DNA of 64,000 nucleotides from Geodermatophilus marinus (GTDB taxonomy: Bacteria > Actinomycetota > Actinomycetes > Mycobacteriales > Geodermatophilaceae). The notes under the pieces were generated by a model. The model worked only from the letters and a program-made list of their open reading frames with translations. It made no database searches and was not told where the DNA came from. Shown piece by piece: positions 8,159 to 17,162 of the stretch. Where the stretch lies: positions 62,001-126,000 of the forward strand of contig NZ_QVQH01000008.1 in the NCBI RefSeq assembly GCF_003428645.1, read 5' to 3'. Position numbers and translations under genes: made by a program. How positions within the stretch are numbered: position 1 is the first letter of the stretch; each line of letters begins with the position of its first letter.

Positions 8159-9133
8159 ATGCGACCCGACGCCGGCGCGTGGTTCCGGACCCGCACGACC
8201 TCCGTCCCCACCCTCGACGCGGTCGACGCCGACCTCCTGCTGCGGGCCAGGCGCCGCGGCCGGCAGCGGGTCAGCGTCGTCCTCCCCGCCCGCGACGAGG
8301 AGGCCACCGTGGGGCGGCTGGTCGCCGACCTGCGCCGGCACTGGGTCGAGGAGGTCCCGCTGGTCGACGAGCTGCTCGTCGTCGACTCCGACTCGACCGA
8401 CGGCACGGCCGCGGCGGCCCGGGCCGCCGGGGCCGAGGTGGTGGCCGCCGGCGACGTGCTGCCGGCCCACGGCCACCGGCCCGGCAAGGGCGAGGCGCTG
8501 TGGAAGTCGCTGGCCGCCACGACGGGGGACCTGGTGGTCTTCCTCGACGCCGACCTGCTCGGCGACGTCCGGCACTACGTCCCCGGGCTGCTCGGCCCCC
8601 TGCTCACCGACCCGGGCGTCGACTACGTCAAGGGCTGCTACACCCGGCCGCTGGAGGTCGGCGGCCGGGTGCTCCCCGCCGGCGGCGGGCGGGTCACCGA
8701 GCTCACCGCGCGCCCGCTGCTCAACGCCCTGTGGCCCGAGCTGGCCGGCGTCGTCCAGCCGCTGGGCGGCGAGTACGCCGGCCGGCGGTCGGCGCTGGAG
8801 CAGGTGCCGTTCGTCTCCGGCTACGGCGTGGAAGTCGGGCTGCTGGTCGACCTGCTCGACCTGGTCGGCCTGCACGCGCTGGCGCAGGTGGACCTCGGCG
8901 TCCGGCGGCACACCTCCCAGGACGAGGTGGCCCTCGGCCGGATGGCCGGCCAGGTGGTGTCGGCGGTCCTCGCCCGCGCCGGCGGGCTGCGCACCGACCC
9001 CGGCGGCCTGCTCACCCGGTTCACCCACGACGGGACGGCGTTCGTGCCGGGCAGCACCGCGGTCGCCGTGGACGAGCGCCCGCCGATGGCCACCGTGCCC
9101 GGGTACCGGGCGCGCACCGACGAGGTCGGCTGA
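8159..9133 (+). CDS. Glucosyl-3-phosphoglycerate synthase-like glycosyltransferase (first of tandem pair)
   Basis: 324 residues, the length of mycobacterial GpgS. It is a retaining GT-A enzyme (GT81 type) expected to transfer glucose from UDP- or GDP-glucose to 3-phosphoglycerate, the first step of glucosylglycerate or methylglucose-lipopolysaccharide synthesis. Visible motifs: VSVVLPARDEEATVG, VDSDSTDGT, HRPGKGEALWKSL, the metal motif FLDADL, and VQPLGGEYAGRR. The ATG at 8159 is chosen over an upstream start because it has GGAGAG 9 bases before it and begins at the MRPDAGAWF conserved N-terminus. A second homologue follows; the pair probably arose by duplication, and the two may differ in acceptor. 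Confidence 0.85.
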   Translation: MRPDAGAWFRTRTTSVPTLDAVDADLLLRARRRGRQRVSVVLPARDEEATVGRLVADLRRHWVEEVPLVDELLVVDSDSTDGTAAAARAAGAEVVAAGDVLPAHGHRPGKGEALWKSLAATTGDLVVFLDADLLGDVRHYVPGLLGPLLTDPGVDYVKGCYTRPLEVGGRVLPAGGGRVTELTARPLLNALWPELAGVVQPLGGEYAGRRSALEQVPFVSGYGVEVGLLVDLLDLVGLHALAQVDLGVRRHTSQDEVALGRMAGQVVSAVLARAGGLRTDPGGLLTRFTHDGTAFVPGSTAVAVDERPPMATVPGYRARTDEVG

Positions 9134-9294
9134 GGTCCGGGGCCGCTCCGGCGCGCCGCGCGGCCCGCGATCCGGTACAACGGCACCCCGGGTGCAGACC
9201 AGCCGCCCGGGACCGTCCGGGCCCGCCGCCCCCGGCGCGACGGGCCCGCCCGCGTGCCGGCGAGGCCGTCGGCACCGCCTCCCCGGGAGGGCAC

Positions 9295-10260
9295 GTGCGC
9301 CCCGACGTCCGGCACTGGTTCGGCACCCGCACCTACACCGCGGGCACCTGGCGGGCAGCGCAGCTGCTCGAGCGCAAGGCCGACGGCGGCACCACGGTGA
9401 GCGTGGTGCTGCCCGCCCTCGACGAGGAGCGCACCGTCGGCGACATCGTCGCCGCCCTCCGGCGCGCGCTGGTCGAGGACTGCCCCCTGGTCGACGAGGT
9501 GGTCGTCGTCGACAGCGGCTCCACCGACCGGACCGCGCAGGTCGCGGCGACCGCGGGGGCGACGGTGGTGACCGCCGCCGACGTGCTGCCCGCGCACGGC
9601 GGCCGGCCCGGCAAGGGCGAGGCGCTGTGGAAGTCGCTGCACGCCACCACCGGCGACCTCGTCGTCTTCGTCGACGCCGACCTCATCGGCTTCGACCCGC
9701 AGTTCGTCGTCGGCCTGCTGGGCCCGCTGCTCACCGACCCGGCGATCGGCTACGTCAAGGCCCTCTACGACCGCCCGCTCACCACCGTCGACGGCATCGT
9801 GCCCTCCGGCGGCGGGCGGGTCACCGAGCTGCTCGCGCGGCCGCTGATCAACGCCTTCTGGCCCGAGCTGGCCGGCTTCGTGCAGCCGCTGTCCGGGGAG
9901 TACGCCGGGCGGCGGGACCTCCTCGAGCGGGTGCCGTTCGTCTCCGGGTACGGCGTGGAGCTCGGCCTGCTGGTGGACCTCGCCGCCCTCGCCGGGCTCG
10001 ACGCCCTGGCCCAGGTCGACCTCGGCACCCGCCGGCACGGCCACCAGCCCGACGCGGCGCTGGGGCGGATGGCCGGGCAGGTCCTGCAGACCGCGCTCGC
10101 CCGCCGGCCCGGCGGCGGGCGGCCGGCCACCGAGCTGCTGCAGTTCCTGCGCACCGCCGACGGGCTGGAGGGGGTGACCTGGGACGTCGGGGTCGCCGAG
10201 CGCCCGCCGATGCGGTCGGTGCGGCGCGCGGCCGCCCGCGACGGCACCCCCCGGCCGTGA
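9295..10260 (+). CDS. Glucosyl-3-phosphoglycerate synthase-like glycosyltransferase (second of tandem pair)
   Basis: 321 residues, clearly homologous to the preceding gene along its whole length (for example RPGKGEALWKSL, FVDADL, GGGRVTEL, GEYAGRR and RVPFVSGYGVE are shared). It keeps the GT-A nucleotide-sugar and metal-binding motifs, so both copies look catalytically competent. The GTG at 9295 has GGGAGG 4 bases upstream and gives VRPDVRHWF, aligning with the N-terminus of its neighbour. Its stop overlaps the start of the GT4 gene (GTGA), tying it into a glycosyltransferase operon. Which copy is the true GpgS cannot be decided from sequence alone. Confidence 0.85.
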   Translation: MRPDVRHWFGTRTYTAGTWRAAQLLERKADGGTTVSVVLPALDEERTVGDIVAALRRALVEDCPLVDEVVVVDSGSTDRTAQVAATAGATVVTAADVLPAHGGRPGKGEALWKSLHATTGDLVVFVDADLIGFDPQFVVGLLGPLLTDPAIGYVKALYDRPLTTVDGIVPSGGGRVTELLARPLINAFWPELAGFVQPLSGEYAGRRDLLERVPFVSGYGVELGLLVDLAALAGLDALAQVDLGTRRHGHQPDAALGRMAGQVLQTALARRPGGGRPATELLQFLRTADGLEGVTWDVGVAERPPMRSVRRAAARDGTPRP

Positions 10261-11411
10261 AGGTCCTCATGGACGCCGGGCCGTGGCTCCCGGTGCCCCC
10301 GCCGGGCTACGGCGGGGTGGAGAACGTGGTGGCCACCCTCACCACCGAGCTGCGCGCCCGCGGGCACACCGTCGTCCTCGCCGCGCCCGGCGACTCGACG
10401 CTGCCGGTCGACGGGCTGGTCAGCGCCTTCCCCGACGGCCGGTTCGAGCTGCTGGGCGGCCCCTACCCGCAGGTGGTGGGCACCGCCCACGCGCACGAGC
10501 AGGCTGTGCTGCGCGCCCTCGCCGACCACGCCGTCGCCGGGCGGCCCTTCGACCTGGTGCACACGCACGTCGAGGTCGTGGGGCCGGCCGTGCTGGGTGC
10601 CCTCGACAGCGCCGGCCCCCCGGTGCTGGGCACGCTGCACTGGGACCTGCACCGCAACGCCGACTTCTGGGCGACCTTCGACGGCCGCGGGCGGGTCTGC
10701 TTCGCCGGGGTCTCGGCGAGCCAGGTGGCGCGGGCGGCCCCGCGGCTGCGCGAGCAGGTGGTGGGCGTCGTCCCCCTGGCCGTGCCGGTCGACCGGCGGC
10801 CGCCGGTGCCCCGCGGGCAGCGGGCCGACCGCGTCCTGGTGCTGTCGCGGCTGTGCGCGTCCAAGGGCGTGGACACCGCGCTGCGGGCCTGCCGCGCGGC
10901 CGGGGTGCCGCTGGTCCTCGCCGGCCCGGTCGGCGGGCTGCCCGACCGGGCGGCCCTCGACGCCGCGCTCGCCGACCCCGACCACCCGGCCCGCTCGCAC
11001 CCCGACGTCGCCTGGTTCGCCGAGCACGTGGCACCGCACCTCGACGGCCGGTCCGCCCGCTGGATCGGCAGCGTGGGCGGCGCCGCGAAGGACGAGCTGC
11101 TGCGCACCTCCCGGGCGGTCCTGTTCCCCATCCGCTGGGAGGAGCCCGGCGGCACCGCGGTGTGCGAGGCGCTGGCCGCCGGCACCCCGGTGGTCGCCAT
11201 GGCGCGCGGCTGCCTGCCCTCGCTGGTGGACGACGGCCGCACCGGGTGGCTGGCCGGCGACGAGGCGGGCTTCACCGCGGCGCTGCGCCGGCTCGACGCG
11301 ATCGACCCGGAGGTGTGCGCGGCGGAGGCCCGGCGCCGGTTCGCCCCGGCCGTCATGGCCGACGGCTACCTGCGGCTCTACGCGGAGGTGCTGCGGCGGG
11401 CGGGGCGGTAG
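10257..11411 (+). CDS. GT4-family glycosyltransferase
   Basis: 384 residues with a GT-B fold. The N-terminal glycine-rich acceptor loop (PPPGYGGVENVVATL) and the C-terminal nucleotide-sugar site (FPIRWEEPGGTAVCEALAAG) are typical of family GT4. The GTG start overlaps the stop of the second GpgS-like gene by 4 bases. Coupling to GpgS-like enzymes suggests it adds a further hexose to glucosyl(3-phospho)glycerate, as in mannosylglucosylglycerate synthesis, but this is inference. No glucosyl-phosphoglycerate phosphatase lies in the operon. Confidence 0.8.
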   Translation: MKVLMDAGPWLPVPPPGYGGVENVVATLTTELRARGHTVVLAAPGDSTLPVDGLVSAFPDGRFELLGGPYPQVVGTAHAHEQAVLRALADHAVAGRPFDLVHTHVEVVGPAVLGALDSAGPPVLGTLHWDLHRNADFWATFDGRGRVCFAGVSASQVARAAPRLREQVVGVVPLAVPVDRRPPVPRGQRADRVLVLSRLCASKGVDTALRACRAAGVPLVLAGPVGGLPDRAALDAALADPDHPARSHPDVAWFAEHVAPHLDGRSARWIGSVGGAAKDELLRTSRAVLFPIRWEEPGGTAVCEALAAGTPVVAMARGCLPSLVDDGRTGWLAGDEAGFTAALRRLDAIDPEVCAAEARRRFAPAVMADGYLRLYAEVLRRAGR

Positions 11412-11426
11412 CCGGGCGGCAGGCCG

Positions 11427-12377
11427 TCAGGGGCGGACGGCGGCGCCGGTGCGCGCCGACTCGGCGATCGCCACCCCCACCCGGTGGGTGCGCAGCGCCT
11501 CGGCGTAGTCGACCAGCCCCGGGGCCGGCGGCCCGCCGGCCAGCAGGTCGACGAAGGCCCGGTCGACGGCGGTGCGGGCGTCGACCTGCGGCTGCCGGGT
11601 CTCCGCGCCGTCCCGGGTGGTGACGGTCAGCGCGGTCTCGGTCAGCTCGACGGCCACCCCGTCGCAGACGACGTCGAGGCCGGCGCGCACCTTGGCCGGC
11701 AGCGTGCAGGCGGCGGTGACGGTGCCGACCGCGCCGCCGGTGAAGGCGAGCAGGGCCGCGGTGGCGTCGTCGACGTCCCGCCCCGCGCCGGTCGAGCCGG
11801 CCGGGAGGGCGCGGACCTCGGCGACCTCGCCGGCCAGCAGCCGCGCCAGGTCGAGCACGTGGGTGAGCTGCTCGACGACCTGCCCGCCGGAGGCCTCCCG
11901 CCGGCGCCACCAGGCCGGGGGCGGCACCGTGTCCAGCCAGGTCGCGTCGACCAGCCGGGGCGGGGAGGCGGCGCAGACCTCCCGGGCGCGGGCCACCGTG
12001 TCGAGGTGGCGCCAGTGGTAGCCGGTGGCGGTGGGCAGGCCGGCCGCGGCGACGGCGGCGGCCACCTCCTCGGCCACCGGCAGGCCGGTGGACAGCGGCT
12101 TCTCCACGAGGAAGGGCACCCCCGCGCGGACGGCGGCCAGCTCGGGCGCGCCGTGGGCGAACGGCGGCACGCACAGCCAGACCGCGTCCGGCCGCTGCCG
12201 CAGCAGGGCCGGCAGGTCCGGGGCGACCGGGACGCCGAGGTCCGCGGCCAGGGCGCCGGCGACCCCGGGCGCCGGGTCGGTGATCCCGATCAGCTCGACG
12301 TCGGGGAAGCCGGCCAGGGTCCGGGCGTGCCGGGCGCCCACCCCACCGGCGCCGACGAGCCCCGCGCGCAGCACCAC
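11427..12377 (-). CDS. Gfo/Idh/MocA-family oxidoreductase
   Basis: 316 residues. The N-terminal Rossmann fold shows GLVGAGGVGARHARTL, then the family's EKPLS motif (FLVEKPLSTG), in which the lysine is catalytic, and GYHWRH and EQLTHVLDLARLL in the dehydrogenase domain. Members oxidise or reduce sugars, inositols or their derivatives with NAD(P). The GTG at 12377 is chosen because the Rossmann strand starts two residues later; no strong ribosome-binding site is visible. It converges on the glycosyltransferase operon, whose last stop is only 15 bases away, and is divergent from the small zinc-site protein. The substrate is unknown. Confidence 0.82.
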   Translation of the reverse strand: MVLRAGLVGAGGVGARHARTLAGFPDVELIGITDPAPGVAGALAADLGVPVAPDLPALLRQRPDAVWLCVPPFAHGAPELAAVRAGVPFLVEKPLSTGLPVAEEVAAAVAAAGLPTATGYHWRHLDTVARAREVCAASPPRLVDATWLDTVPPPAWWRRREASGGQVVEQLTHVLDLARLLAGEVAEVRALPAGSTGAGRDVDDATAALLAFTGGAVGTVTAACTLPAKVRAGLDVVCDGVAVELTETALTVTTRDGAETRQPQVDARTAVDRAFVDLLAGGPPAPGLVDYAEALRTHRVGVAIAESARTGAAVRP

Positions 12378-12464
12378 GCCGGGGCGGTGCCCGCGCGGCT
12401 CCCCGGCCAACCGCGGACGGGGAGCCGGACCGCTCCGGGGGCCGCCGTGGGGCACGATCGGCGG

Positions 12465-12929
12465 GTGCCCACGCCGCCGCCCGCCGTCCCGCCCGCCCGC
12501 ACCGCCGCGGACGCCGCGGTGCAGTGCCCCGGCTGCGGATCGGTGCTCGCCGCCCTGGAGACCACCGCCCCGGAGCCGCCCGCCGCCCCGACGGCCGCCT
12601 GCGCTCGGCTCTTCGAGGAGACCACGCGGGGGCTGCGCGACGAGGAGGGTGCGGACCCGCGGCCGGCGGCCACGCTCGCCCTCGCCGAGGCCGCCTGGAC
12701 CGCCCAGCACGCGGCCGGGGCCGGACCCGACCGGGTGCGCGCCGCCCTCGACGCGCTGGCCACCCGGACGGCCTCGCCCCCGGTCCCGGAGGGCACGGCG
12801 CGGCCGGCGGTGTGGCGGACGACGATCGCTGACGTCGCGGCGGACCTCGACGTCATCGACCTGGCCGTGCTGGTCGACTCGTGGGCCCGGGCCGTGCTGC
12901 AGGACTGGCGGCGCGACGCGGCCGGGTGA
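12465..12929 (+). CDS. DUF5946-like small protein with N-terminal CPGCG
   Basis: 154 residues. A Pro/Ala-rich start precedes a zinc-ribbon-like knuckle CPGCGSVLAAL, then an all-helical domain with FEETTRGLRD, AEAAWTAQHAAG and a closing VLVDSWARAVLQDW. The CPGCG knuckle, an '.A..QH..G' segment and the final W...V..W pattern recall DUF5946, but I cannot confirm this without a profile search. The GTG start is supported by codon pattern more than by a ribosome-binding site. It is divergent from the oxidoreductase and convergent with the TetR gene. No function is assigned. Confidence 0.6.
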   Translation: MPTPPPAVPPARTAADAAVQCPGCGSVLAALETTAPEPPAAPTAACARLFEETTRGLRDEEGADPRPAATLALAEAAWTAQHAAGAGPDRVRAALDALATRTASPPVPEGTARPAVWRTTIADVAADLDVIDLAVLVDSWARAVLQDWRRDAAG

Positions 12930-12936
12930 CCCGGGG

Positions 12937-13533
12937 TCAGACGGCGGCGGCCTCGCCGGCGGGCATGCGGACGATCGGCAGCAGCACCTCGTCGAGCACC
13001 CGCTGCACCTGGTCGTCGGGCATCGGGCCGGTGCCGGCGGTGAACCGCTGCCACCAGAACGCCTCGAGCACCGAGCCGAGCAGCGCCAGCCGCGCCGGCG
13101 GCAGGCCCTCGCCGCGGGCCTCGGCGCGGGCGCCGATCTCCGCCACGGCCGCCGCCAGCGGCTGCACGAGCGCGGCGTCGAGCCCGGCCCGCAGCTCGTC
13201 GTCGTGGCGGGCGGCACCGACCAGGCTCGCCACGGCCCGCTCCTCGCGGTCCAGCGGGCGGCGCCAGCGGTCCACGAGCAGGGCCAGGTCGTCGCGCAGC
13301 GACCCGGTGTCGACCGGGGCGGCGACCAGCGCGGTGCGGCTGACCGCGTGGCGGGCCATCGCCGCCATCGTCGGCCAGCGCCGGTAGATCCCGGCCTTCC
13401 CCGCGCGTGCACGGGCAGCGACCCGGTCGCTGTTGAGCTTGCCCCACCCGTCCTCGGCCAGGATGTCGACCGCCACGGTCAGCAGTTGCTCGGACAGCTC
13501 CGCGCTCAGCGGGCGCCCCGGCGTCCCTGTCAC
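12937..13533 (-). CDS. TetR/AcrR-family transcriptional regulator
   Basis: 198 residues. An N-terminal helix-turn-helix is visible: LLTVAVDILAEDGWGKLNSDR, with the recognition helix in ARAGKAGIYRRWPTMAAM, a variant of the TetR 'K..lY.hF..K' core with RW in place of HF. The C-terminal part resembles the TetR_C_16/C_11 type ligand domain (FWWQRFTAGTGPMPDDQVQRVLDE). The GTG start (VTGTPGRPLSAEL) has an AGAGGGG stretch upstream. The unusually AT-rich 13600-13650 region before it probably holds its promoter and its own operator. Its target genes are not evident; the nearest genes on either side are unrelated small proteins. Confidence 0.85.
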   Translation of the reverse strand: MTGTPGRPLSAELSEQLLTVAVDILAEDGWGKLNSDRVAARARAGKAGIYRRWPTMAAMARHAVSRTALVAAPVDTGSLRDDLALLVDRWRRPLDREERAVASLVGAARHDDELRAGLDAALVQPLAAAVAEIGARAEARGEGLPPARLALLGSVLEAFWWQRFTAGTGPMPDDQVQRVLDEVLLPIVRMPAGEAAAV

Positions 13534-13669
13534 CTCTCGGCCCCTCTCCCGGTCGTCACGACGCAGGCCATCGTGGACCGTGGGTCGGAGTCCCCACAAT
13601 CACCCGCGACCGTTCTCCCCCAGTTTTCCTTACTTTCTCAACTTCTGCTCCCAGGGCGTCGGGCCGGCC

Positions 13670-13999
13670 TCAGGCCCCCGCGGCGCTCTCCACGTGCACC
13701 TGCAGGCTGCCGTCGTCGGCGACCCAGCCGCGCTCCCGGGCGGTCGCCAGCATCCCCTCCCAGCGCTGCGGCCAGTCGGCGGCCCCCGCCTGCGGCTCCG
13801 CCGACGCGCGCAGGGCCGCCGGGTCCAGGTACCCGGTCTCGCCGTCGGCCAGCCGGCCGAGCCCCGCGGCGCGCAGGGCACCGTCGGCCTCCTCGTCGGT
13901 CACCTCGCCCAGCGCCAGGTGCAGGGACGTCAGCTCGTCGACGTCCACCACCTTCACCTCGGGGCGCGCGTCCGCCCCGCCGACCACCTCGACGATCAC
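13670..13999 (-). CDS. Hypothetical protein
   Basis: About 109 residues starting VIVEVVGGADARPEVK at a GTG preceded by AAGGGGG. I do not recognise the family. It is acidic, with a beta-like N-terminus (VKVVDVDELTSLHLAL), a helical middle (TDEEADGALRAAGL; WPQRWEGMLATARERGWV) and a final strand (DGSLQVHVE). It lies 55 bases downstream of menB on the same strand, probably in one transcript, though nothing links it to menaquinone synthesis. It has no signal peptide and no membrane segment. Confidence 0.6.
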   Translation of the reverse strand: MIVEVVGGADARPEVKVVDVDELTSLHLALGEVTDEEADGALRAAGLGRLADGETGYLDPAALRASAEPQAGAADWPQRWEGMLATARERGWVADDGSLQVHVESAAGA

Positions 14000-14054
14000 A
14001 GCAAGGACCCCCTTCTCCCCAGCGCTCGCACGCCCGCGCCGGGCGCGTCGGTCG

Positions 14055-14945
<891 letters not shown>

Positions 14946-14951
14946 GACCCG

Positions 14952-14957
14952 AACCTA
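14952..14957 (-). promoter_or_regulatory. -10 element of a probable leaderless menB mRNA
   Basis: TAGGTT on the minus strand ends 6 bases before the menB ATG. It fits TANNNT at the spacing expected when transcription begins at the start codon. Confidence 0.5.
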
Positions 14958-14975
14958 GTGCTCCCGCCCGGAGGT

Positions 14976-15065
14976 GGCCGGGCGGTGGCCGGGTCAGGGC
15001 CGGTGGCCGGCCTGCGGCCGGCGGCCGGCGGCCGGCGGCCGGGCGGTGGCCGGGTCAGGGCCGGT
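14976..15065. repeat. Two 29-bp direct repeats
   Basis: The same 29 bases (starting GGCCGGGCGGTGGCC and ending CAGGGCCGGT) occur at 14976-15004 and 15037-15065, separated by GC-rich GGCCGGC repeats. The second copy includes the stop codon of the secreted Ala/Pro-rich gene, so the gene's 3' end appears to have been duplicated into the spacer towards menB. Confidence 0.75.
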
Positions 15066-16002
15066 CGTGCCCGTGCCGGCGCCCGGGCTCCCCGGGGGCC
15101 GGCGGCGCCGCCTGCGCGGCGGTGGCGGTGGGAGCGGGGACGGCGGCGGCGGTGGTGCTCGCGGCGGTGGTCGCCGCCGGGTCGGTCGACGGGGTCGGCG
15201 CGGTCCCGGCCGTCGGTGCCGCCTCCTCCGTCGCGTCGGCCTCCCCCGTCGACCCGGCGGGCGGGGTGGCCGGTGCCGGGGCGGCCGGTGGCGCGGGGGC
15301 GACGGCCGGTGGCGCGGGGGCGACGGCCGGTGGCGCGGGGGCGACGGCCGGTGGCGCGGGGGCGACGGCCGGTGGCGCGGGGGCGACGGCCGGTGGCGCG
15401 GGGGCGGCGGCCGGCGCCGCCGTGCGGGCGGCGGTGCCGCCCGGGGCCGTGGTGGCCGCGGGCAGGGTGGCGCCGCTGGGCGCGCCCGTCGTGCCGCCCG
15501 CGGCCGGGGAGGCGGCCGCTCCCGGAACCGGGGCGGCGGGTGCCGGCGTCCCCGGCACGACGGGCGCCGGGAGGACCGTCGCGCCGGCCGGGGTCGTGGC
15601 GGGAGCTGCGATGGCCGTCGGGGTGGTCGCCCCGGCGCTGGTCGCCCCGGCGGGGGTCGCCGTGCCCGCGGGGGCGTCGGGAGCCGCCGGGCCGGTCGCG
15701 GCCGGCGCCCGGGTCGCCGCGGTGGGCGGCGGGGTGCCCGGGGACCCGGACGGCGCGGTCGCCCCCGGGCCGGAGGAGCGGTTCCAGGCGCGGGAGAGGC
15801 CGCTGCCCGTCTCCGCGGGCGACGCGGCCGGGGCCTCCCGGACCCGCCCCTCGGCGGCCACGGTCGCCGTCCCCGGGGACGCCGCCGACACGACCGCCAC
15901 CAGGGCCGCGACGCAGCCGAGCAGCAGGAGCAGGCCGGCCAGGCGGCGCCCGCGCCGGCCCGAGGCGCCTGCGGCGGTGCGACGGTGGCGGTGGGAACTC
16001 AC
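15055..16002 (-). CDS. Membrane-anchored or secreted Ala/Pro/Thr-rich repeat protein
   Basis: 315 residues. A basic N-terminus (SSHRHRRTAAG, GRRGRR) precedes one hydrophobic segment near residues 18-40 (LAGLLLLLGCVAALVAVVSAA), which acts as a signal anchor or signal peptide. The rest is low-complexity Ala, Pro, Thr and Gly, with tandem VAPAPPA heptapeptides at the DNA level in 21-bp units near 15285-15415. The GTG start has GGAGG 8 bases upstream, better placed than an upstream ATG. Such tails span the cell wall or form glycosylated stalks. No enzyme domain is visible, and no family can be assigned. Confidence 0.65.
   Translation of the reverse strand: MSSHRHRRTAAGASGRRGRRLAGLLLLLGCVAALVAVVSAASPGTATVAAEGRVREAPAASPAETGSGLSRAWNRSSGPGATAPSGSPGTPPPTAATRAPAATGPAAPDAPAGTATPAGATSAGATTPTAIAAPATTPAGATVLPAPVVPGTPAPAAPVPGAAASPAAGGTTGAPSGATLPAATTAPGGTAARTAAPAAAPAPPAVAPAPPAVAPAPPAVAPAPPAVAPAPPAVAPAPPAAPAPATPPAGSTGEADATEEAAPTAGTAPTPSTDPAATTAASTTAAAVPAPTATAAQAAPPAPGEPGRRHGHDRP
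15285..15415. repeat. 21-bp tandem repeat encoding VAPAPPA
   Basis: About six near-identical copies of a 21-base unit (GGTGGCGCGGGGGCGACGGCC, or single-base variants, on the + strand), read on the minus strand as the heptapeptide VAPAPPA. The high identity between copies implies recent expansion; copy number probably varies between strains. Confidence 0.8.
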
Positions 16003-16104
16003 GGCCGGTTCCTCCGAACGGGTGACAGCGCGACGACGCAAGGTAACGGTTCAGGCACGGTCCGGTACAGCCCCGCGTGTCCGGCCGGACCGCTCGGGCC
16101 CCGG

Positions 16105-16110
16105 TAGCGT
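16105..16110 (+). promoter_or_regulatory. -10 element of a probable leaderless mRNA
   Basis: TAGCGT ends 7 bases before the GTG of the endonuclease/exonuclease/phosphatase-family gene, and no ribosome-binding site is present. Confidence 0.5.
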
Positions 16111-16117
16111 CCGGGAC

Positions 16118-16927
16118 GTGCCCCCCGCCCCCGCCGTCCGCGTGGGCACCCTGAACCTCGCCGGCGGCCGCGGCCCGGGCGGCGCGGTGCTCGGCCCCGA
16201 CCAGCTCGCCGCGGCCGTCACCGGCCTGGACGTCGACGTCCTCGCGGTGCAGGAGGTGGACGCCGGCCAGCCGCGCTCGCAGGGCACCGACCAGGCCGCC
16301 GTCCTCGCCGGCGCGCTGGAGGCCGGGCACTGGCGGGGAGCCGCGACCGTGGCGGGCACGCCCGACCCGTTCCGGAGCTGGCGGCCGGCGCCGCCGGCCC
16401 TGCGCGGTCCGGACGACGGCAGCGCCGACGGCCCCGCCTACGGCATCGCCCTGCTCAGCCGCCTGCCCGTGCGGGAGTGGTCGGTGCTCGGGCTGGGTGC
16501 CGGCCGCGCCCGGCTGCCCATGCAGGCCCTCGACCCGCGCACCGGGCGGCCGCGCTGGTGGTGGATCCCCGACGAGCCGCGGGTCGCCGTCGCCGCGCGG
16601 CTGGACGCGGTGACCGTGGTGGCCACGCACCTGTCGTTCGCGCCGCACACCGCGGTGCGCCAGCTGCTGCGGCTGCGCCGGTGGATGGCCGGGCTGCGCG
16701 GGCCCGTCGTCCTGGCCGGCGACCTCAACCTGCCCGGTCGGGTGCCCGCCCGGCTGGCCCGGGCCCACCCGCTGGTGCGGCTGCCCAGCTTCCCGGCGCA
16801 CGGGCCGCGGGTGCAGCTCGACCACCTGCTGGCCGTCGGGGACGGGCTGGCCGGCCACGACGCGGCGGCCACCCGCCTGGCGGTCGGCGACCACCGGGCG
16901 CTGTCGGTGACCGTCGCCCCGGCCTGA
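16118..16927 (+). CDS. Endonuclease/exonuclease/phosphatase-family protein
   Basis: 269 residues with the metal-dependent fold shared by exonuclease III, DNase I and phosphoinositide phosphatases. Visible motifs in order: VGTLNLAGG (metal Asn), VDVLAVQEVD (metal Glu), GIALLSRLP, VATHLSFAPH, VVLAGDLNLPG (Asp/Asn pair), LDHLLAVG, and a final VGDHRALSV (Asp-His). All catalytic positions look intact. The GTG start sits 7 bases after a TAGCGT hexamer, so the message is probably leaderless. There is no signal peptide, so the protein is likely cytoplasmic. The substrate (nucleic acid or phospholipid headgroup) cannot be told. Confidence 0.85.
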   Translation: MPPAPAVRVGTLNLAGGRGPGGAVLGPDQLAAAVTGLDVDVLAVQEVDAGQPRSQGTDQAAVLAGALEAGHWRGAATVAGTPDPFRSWRPAPPALRGPDDGSADGPAYGIALLSRLPVREWSVLGLGAGRARLPMQALDPRTGRPRWWWIPDEPRVAVAARLDAVTVVATHLSFAPHTAVRQLLRLRRWMAGLRGPVVLAGDLNLPGRVPARLARAHPLVRLPSFPAHGPRVQLDHLLAVGDGLAGHDAAATRLAVGDHRALSVTVAPA

Positions 16928-16995
16928 CCCCGGCGACCGGTCGTCGTCCCGGCCCCCTCCCGATCGCCGCCGGGGCCGCCGTCGTCCTGGCTCAC

Positions 16996-17043
16996 CGTTG
17001 CGGGTCCTGGCTCAGCACCGGTGGTGAGCCAGGACCGGCAACG
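16996..17043. repeat. 48-bp inverted repeat
   Basis: CGTTGC and GGTCCTGGCTCA on the left pair with TGAGCCAGGACC and GCAACG on the right, around a short loop. It lies downstream of the phosphatase-family gene and overlaps the first copy of a 44-bp repeat (17021-17064). It may serve as a terminator for the phosphatase-family gene, but it has no U-tract. Confidence 0.65.
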
Positions 17044-17064
17044 ACCAGGTGACCTGATCATCGG
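17021..17064 (+). repeat. 44-bp repeat family C, copy 1
   Basis: Begins GTGGTGAGCCAGGA and ends CTGATCATCGG. A second copy of exactly the same length lies at 58135-58178 with the first 14 bases identical and a matching end. It is intergenic in both places. The CAGGTGACCTG core near the right end is itself palindromic. Confidence 0.6.
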
Positions 17065-17140
17065 CCGCCCCGACCCGGCCGCCCCGACCCGGCCGCCCCG
17101 ACCCGGCCGCCCCGCTCGGCCGCCCCGACCCGGCCGGCCC
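17065..17140. repeat. 15-bp tandem repeat
   Basis: About five copies of CGGCCGCCCCGACCC, one with a variant base, between the 44-bp repeat and the Nudix gene. It has no coding sense in any frame and is probably a slippage product. Confidence 0.7.
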
Positions 17141-17162
17141 GCCCCACCCGCCGCGCCCTGGG

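Noticed and set aside
4271-9028. A single minus-strand open frame of 1585 codons
   Set aside because: Only the part to 7276 is the A-T-TE enzyme. The rest runs through the PPTase and antisense to the GpgS-like gene; the GTG at 7276 with AGGAGG upstream marks the true start.
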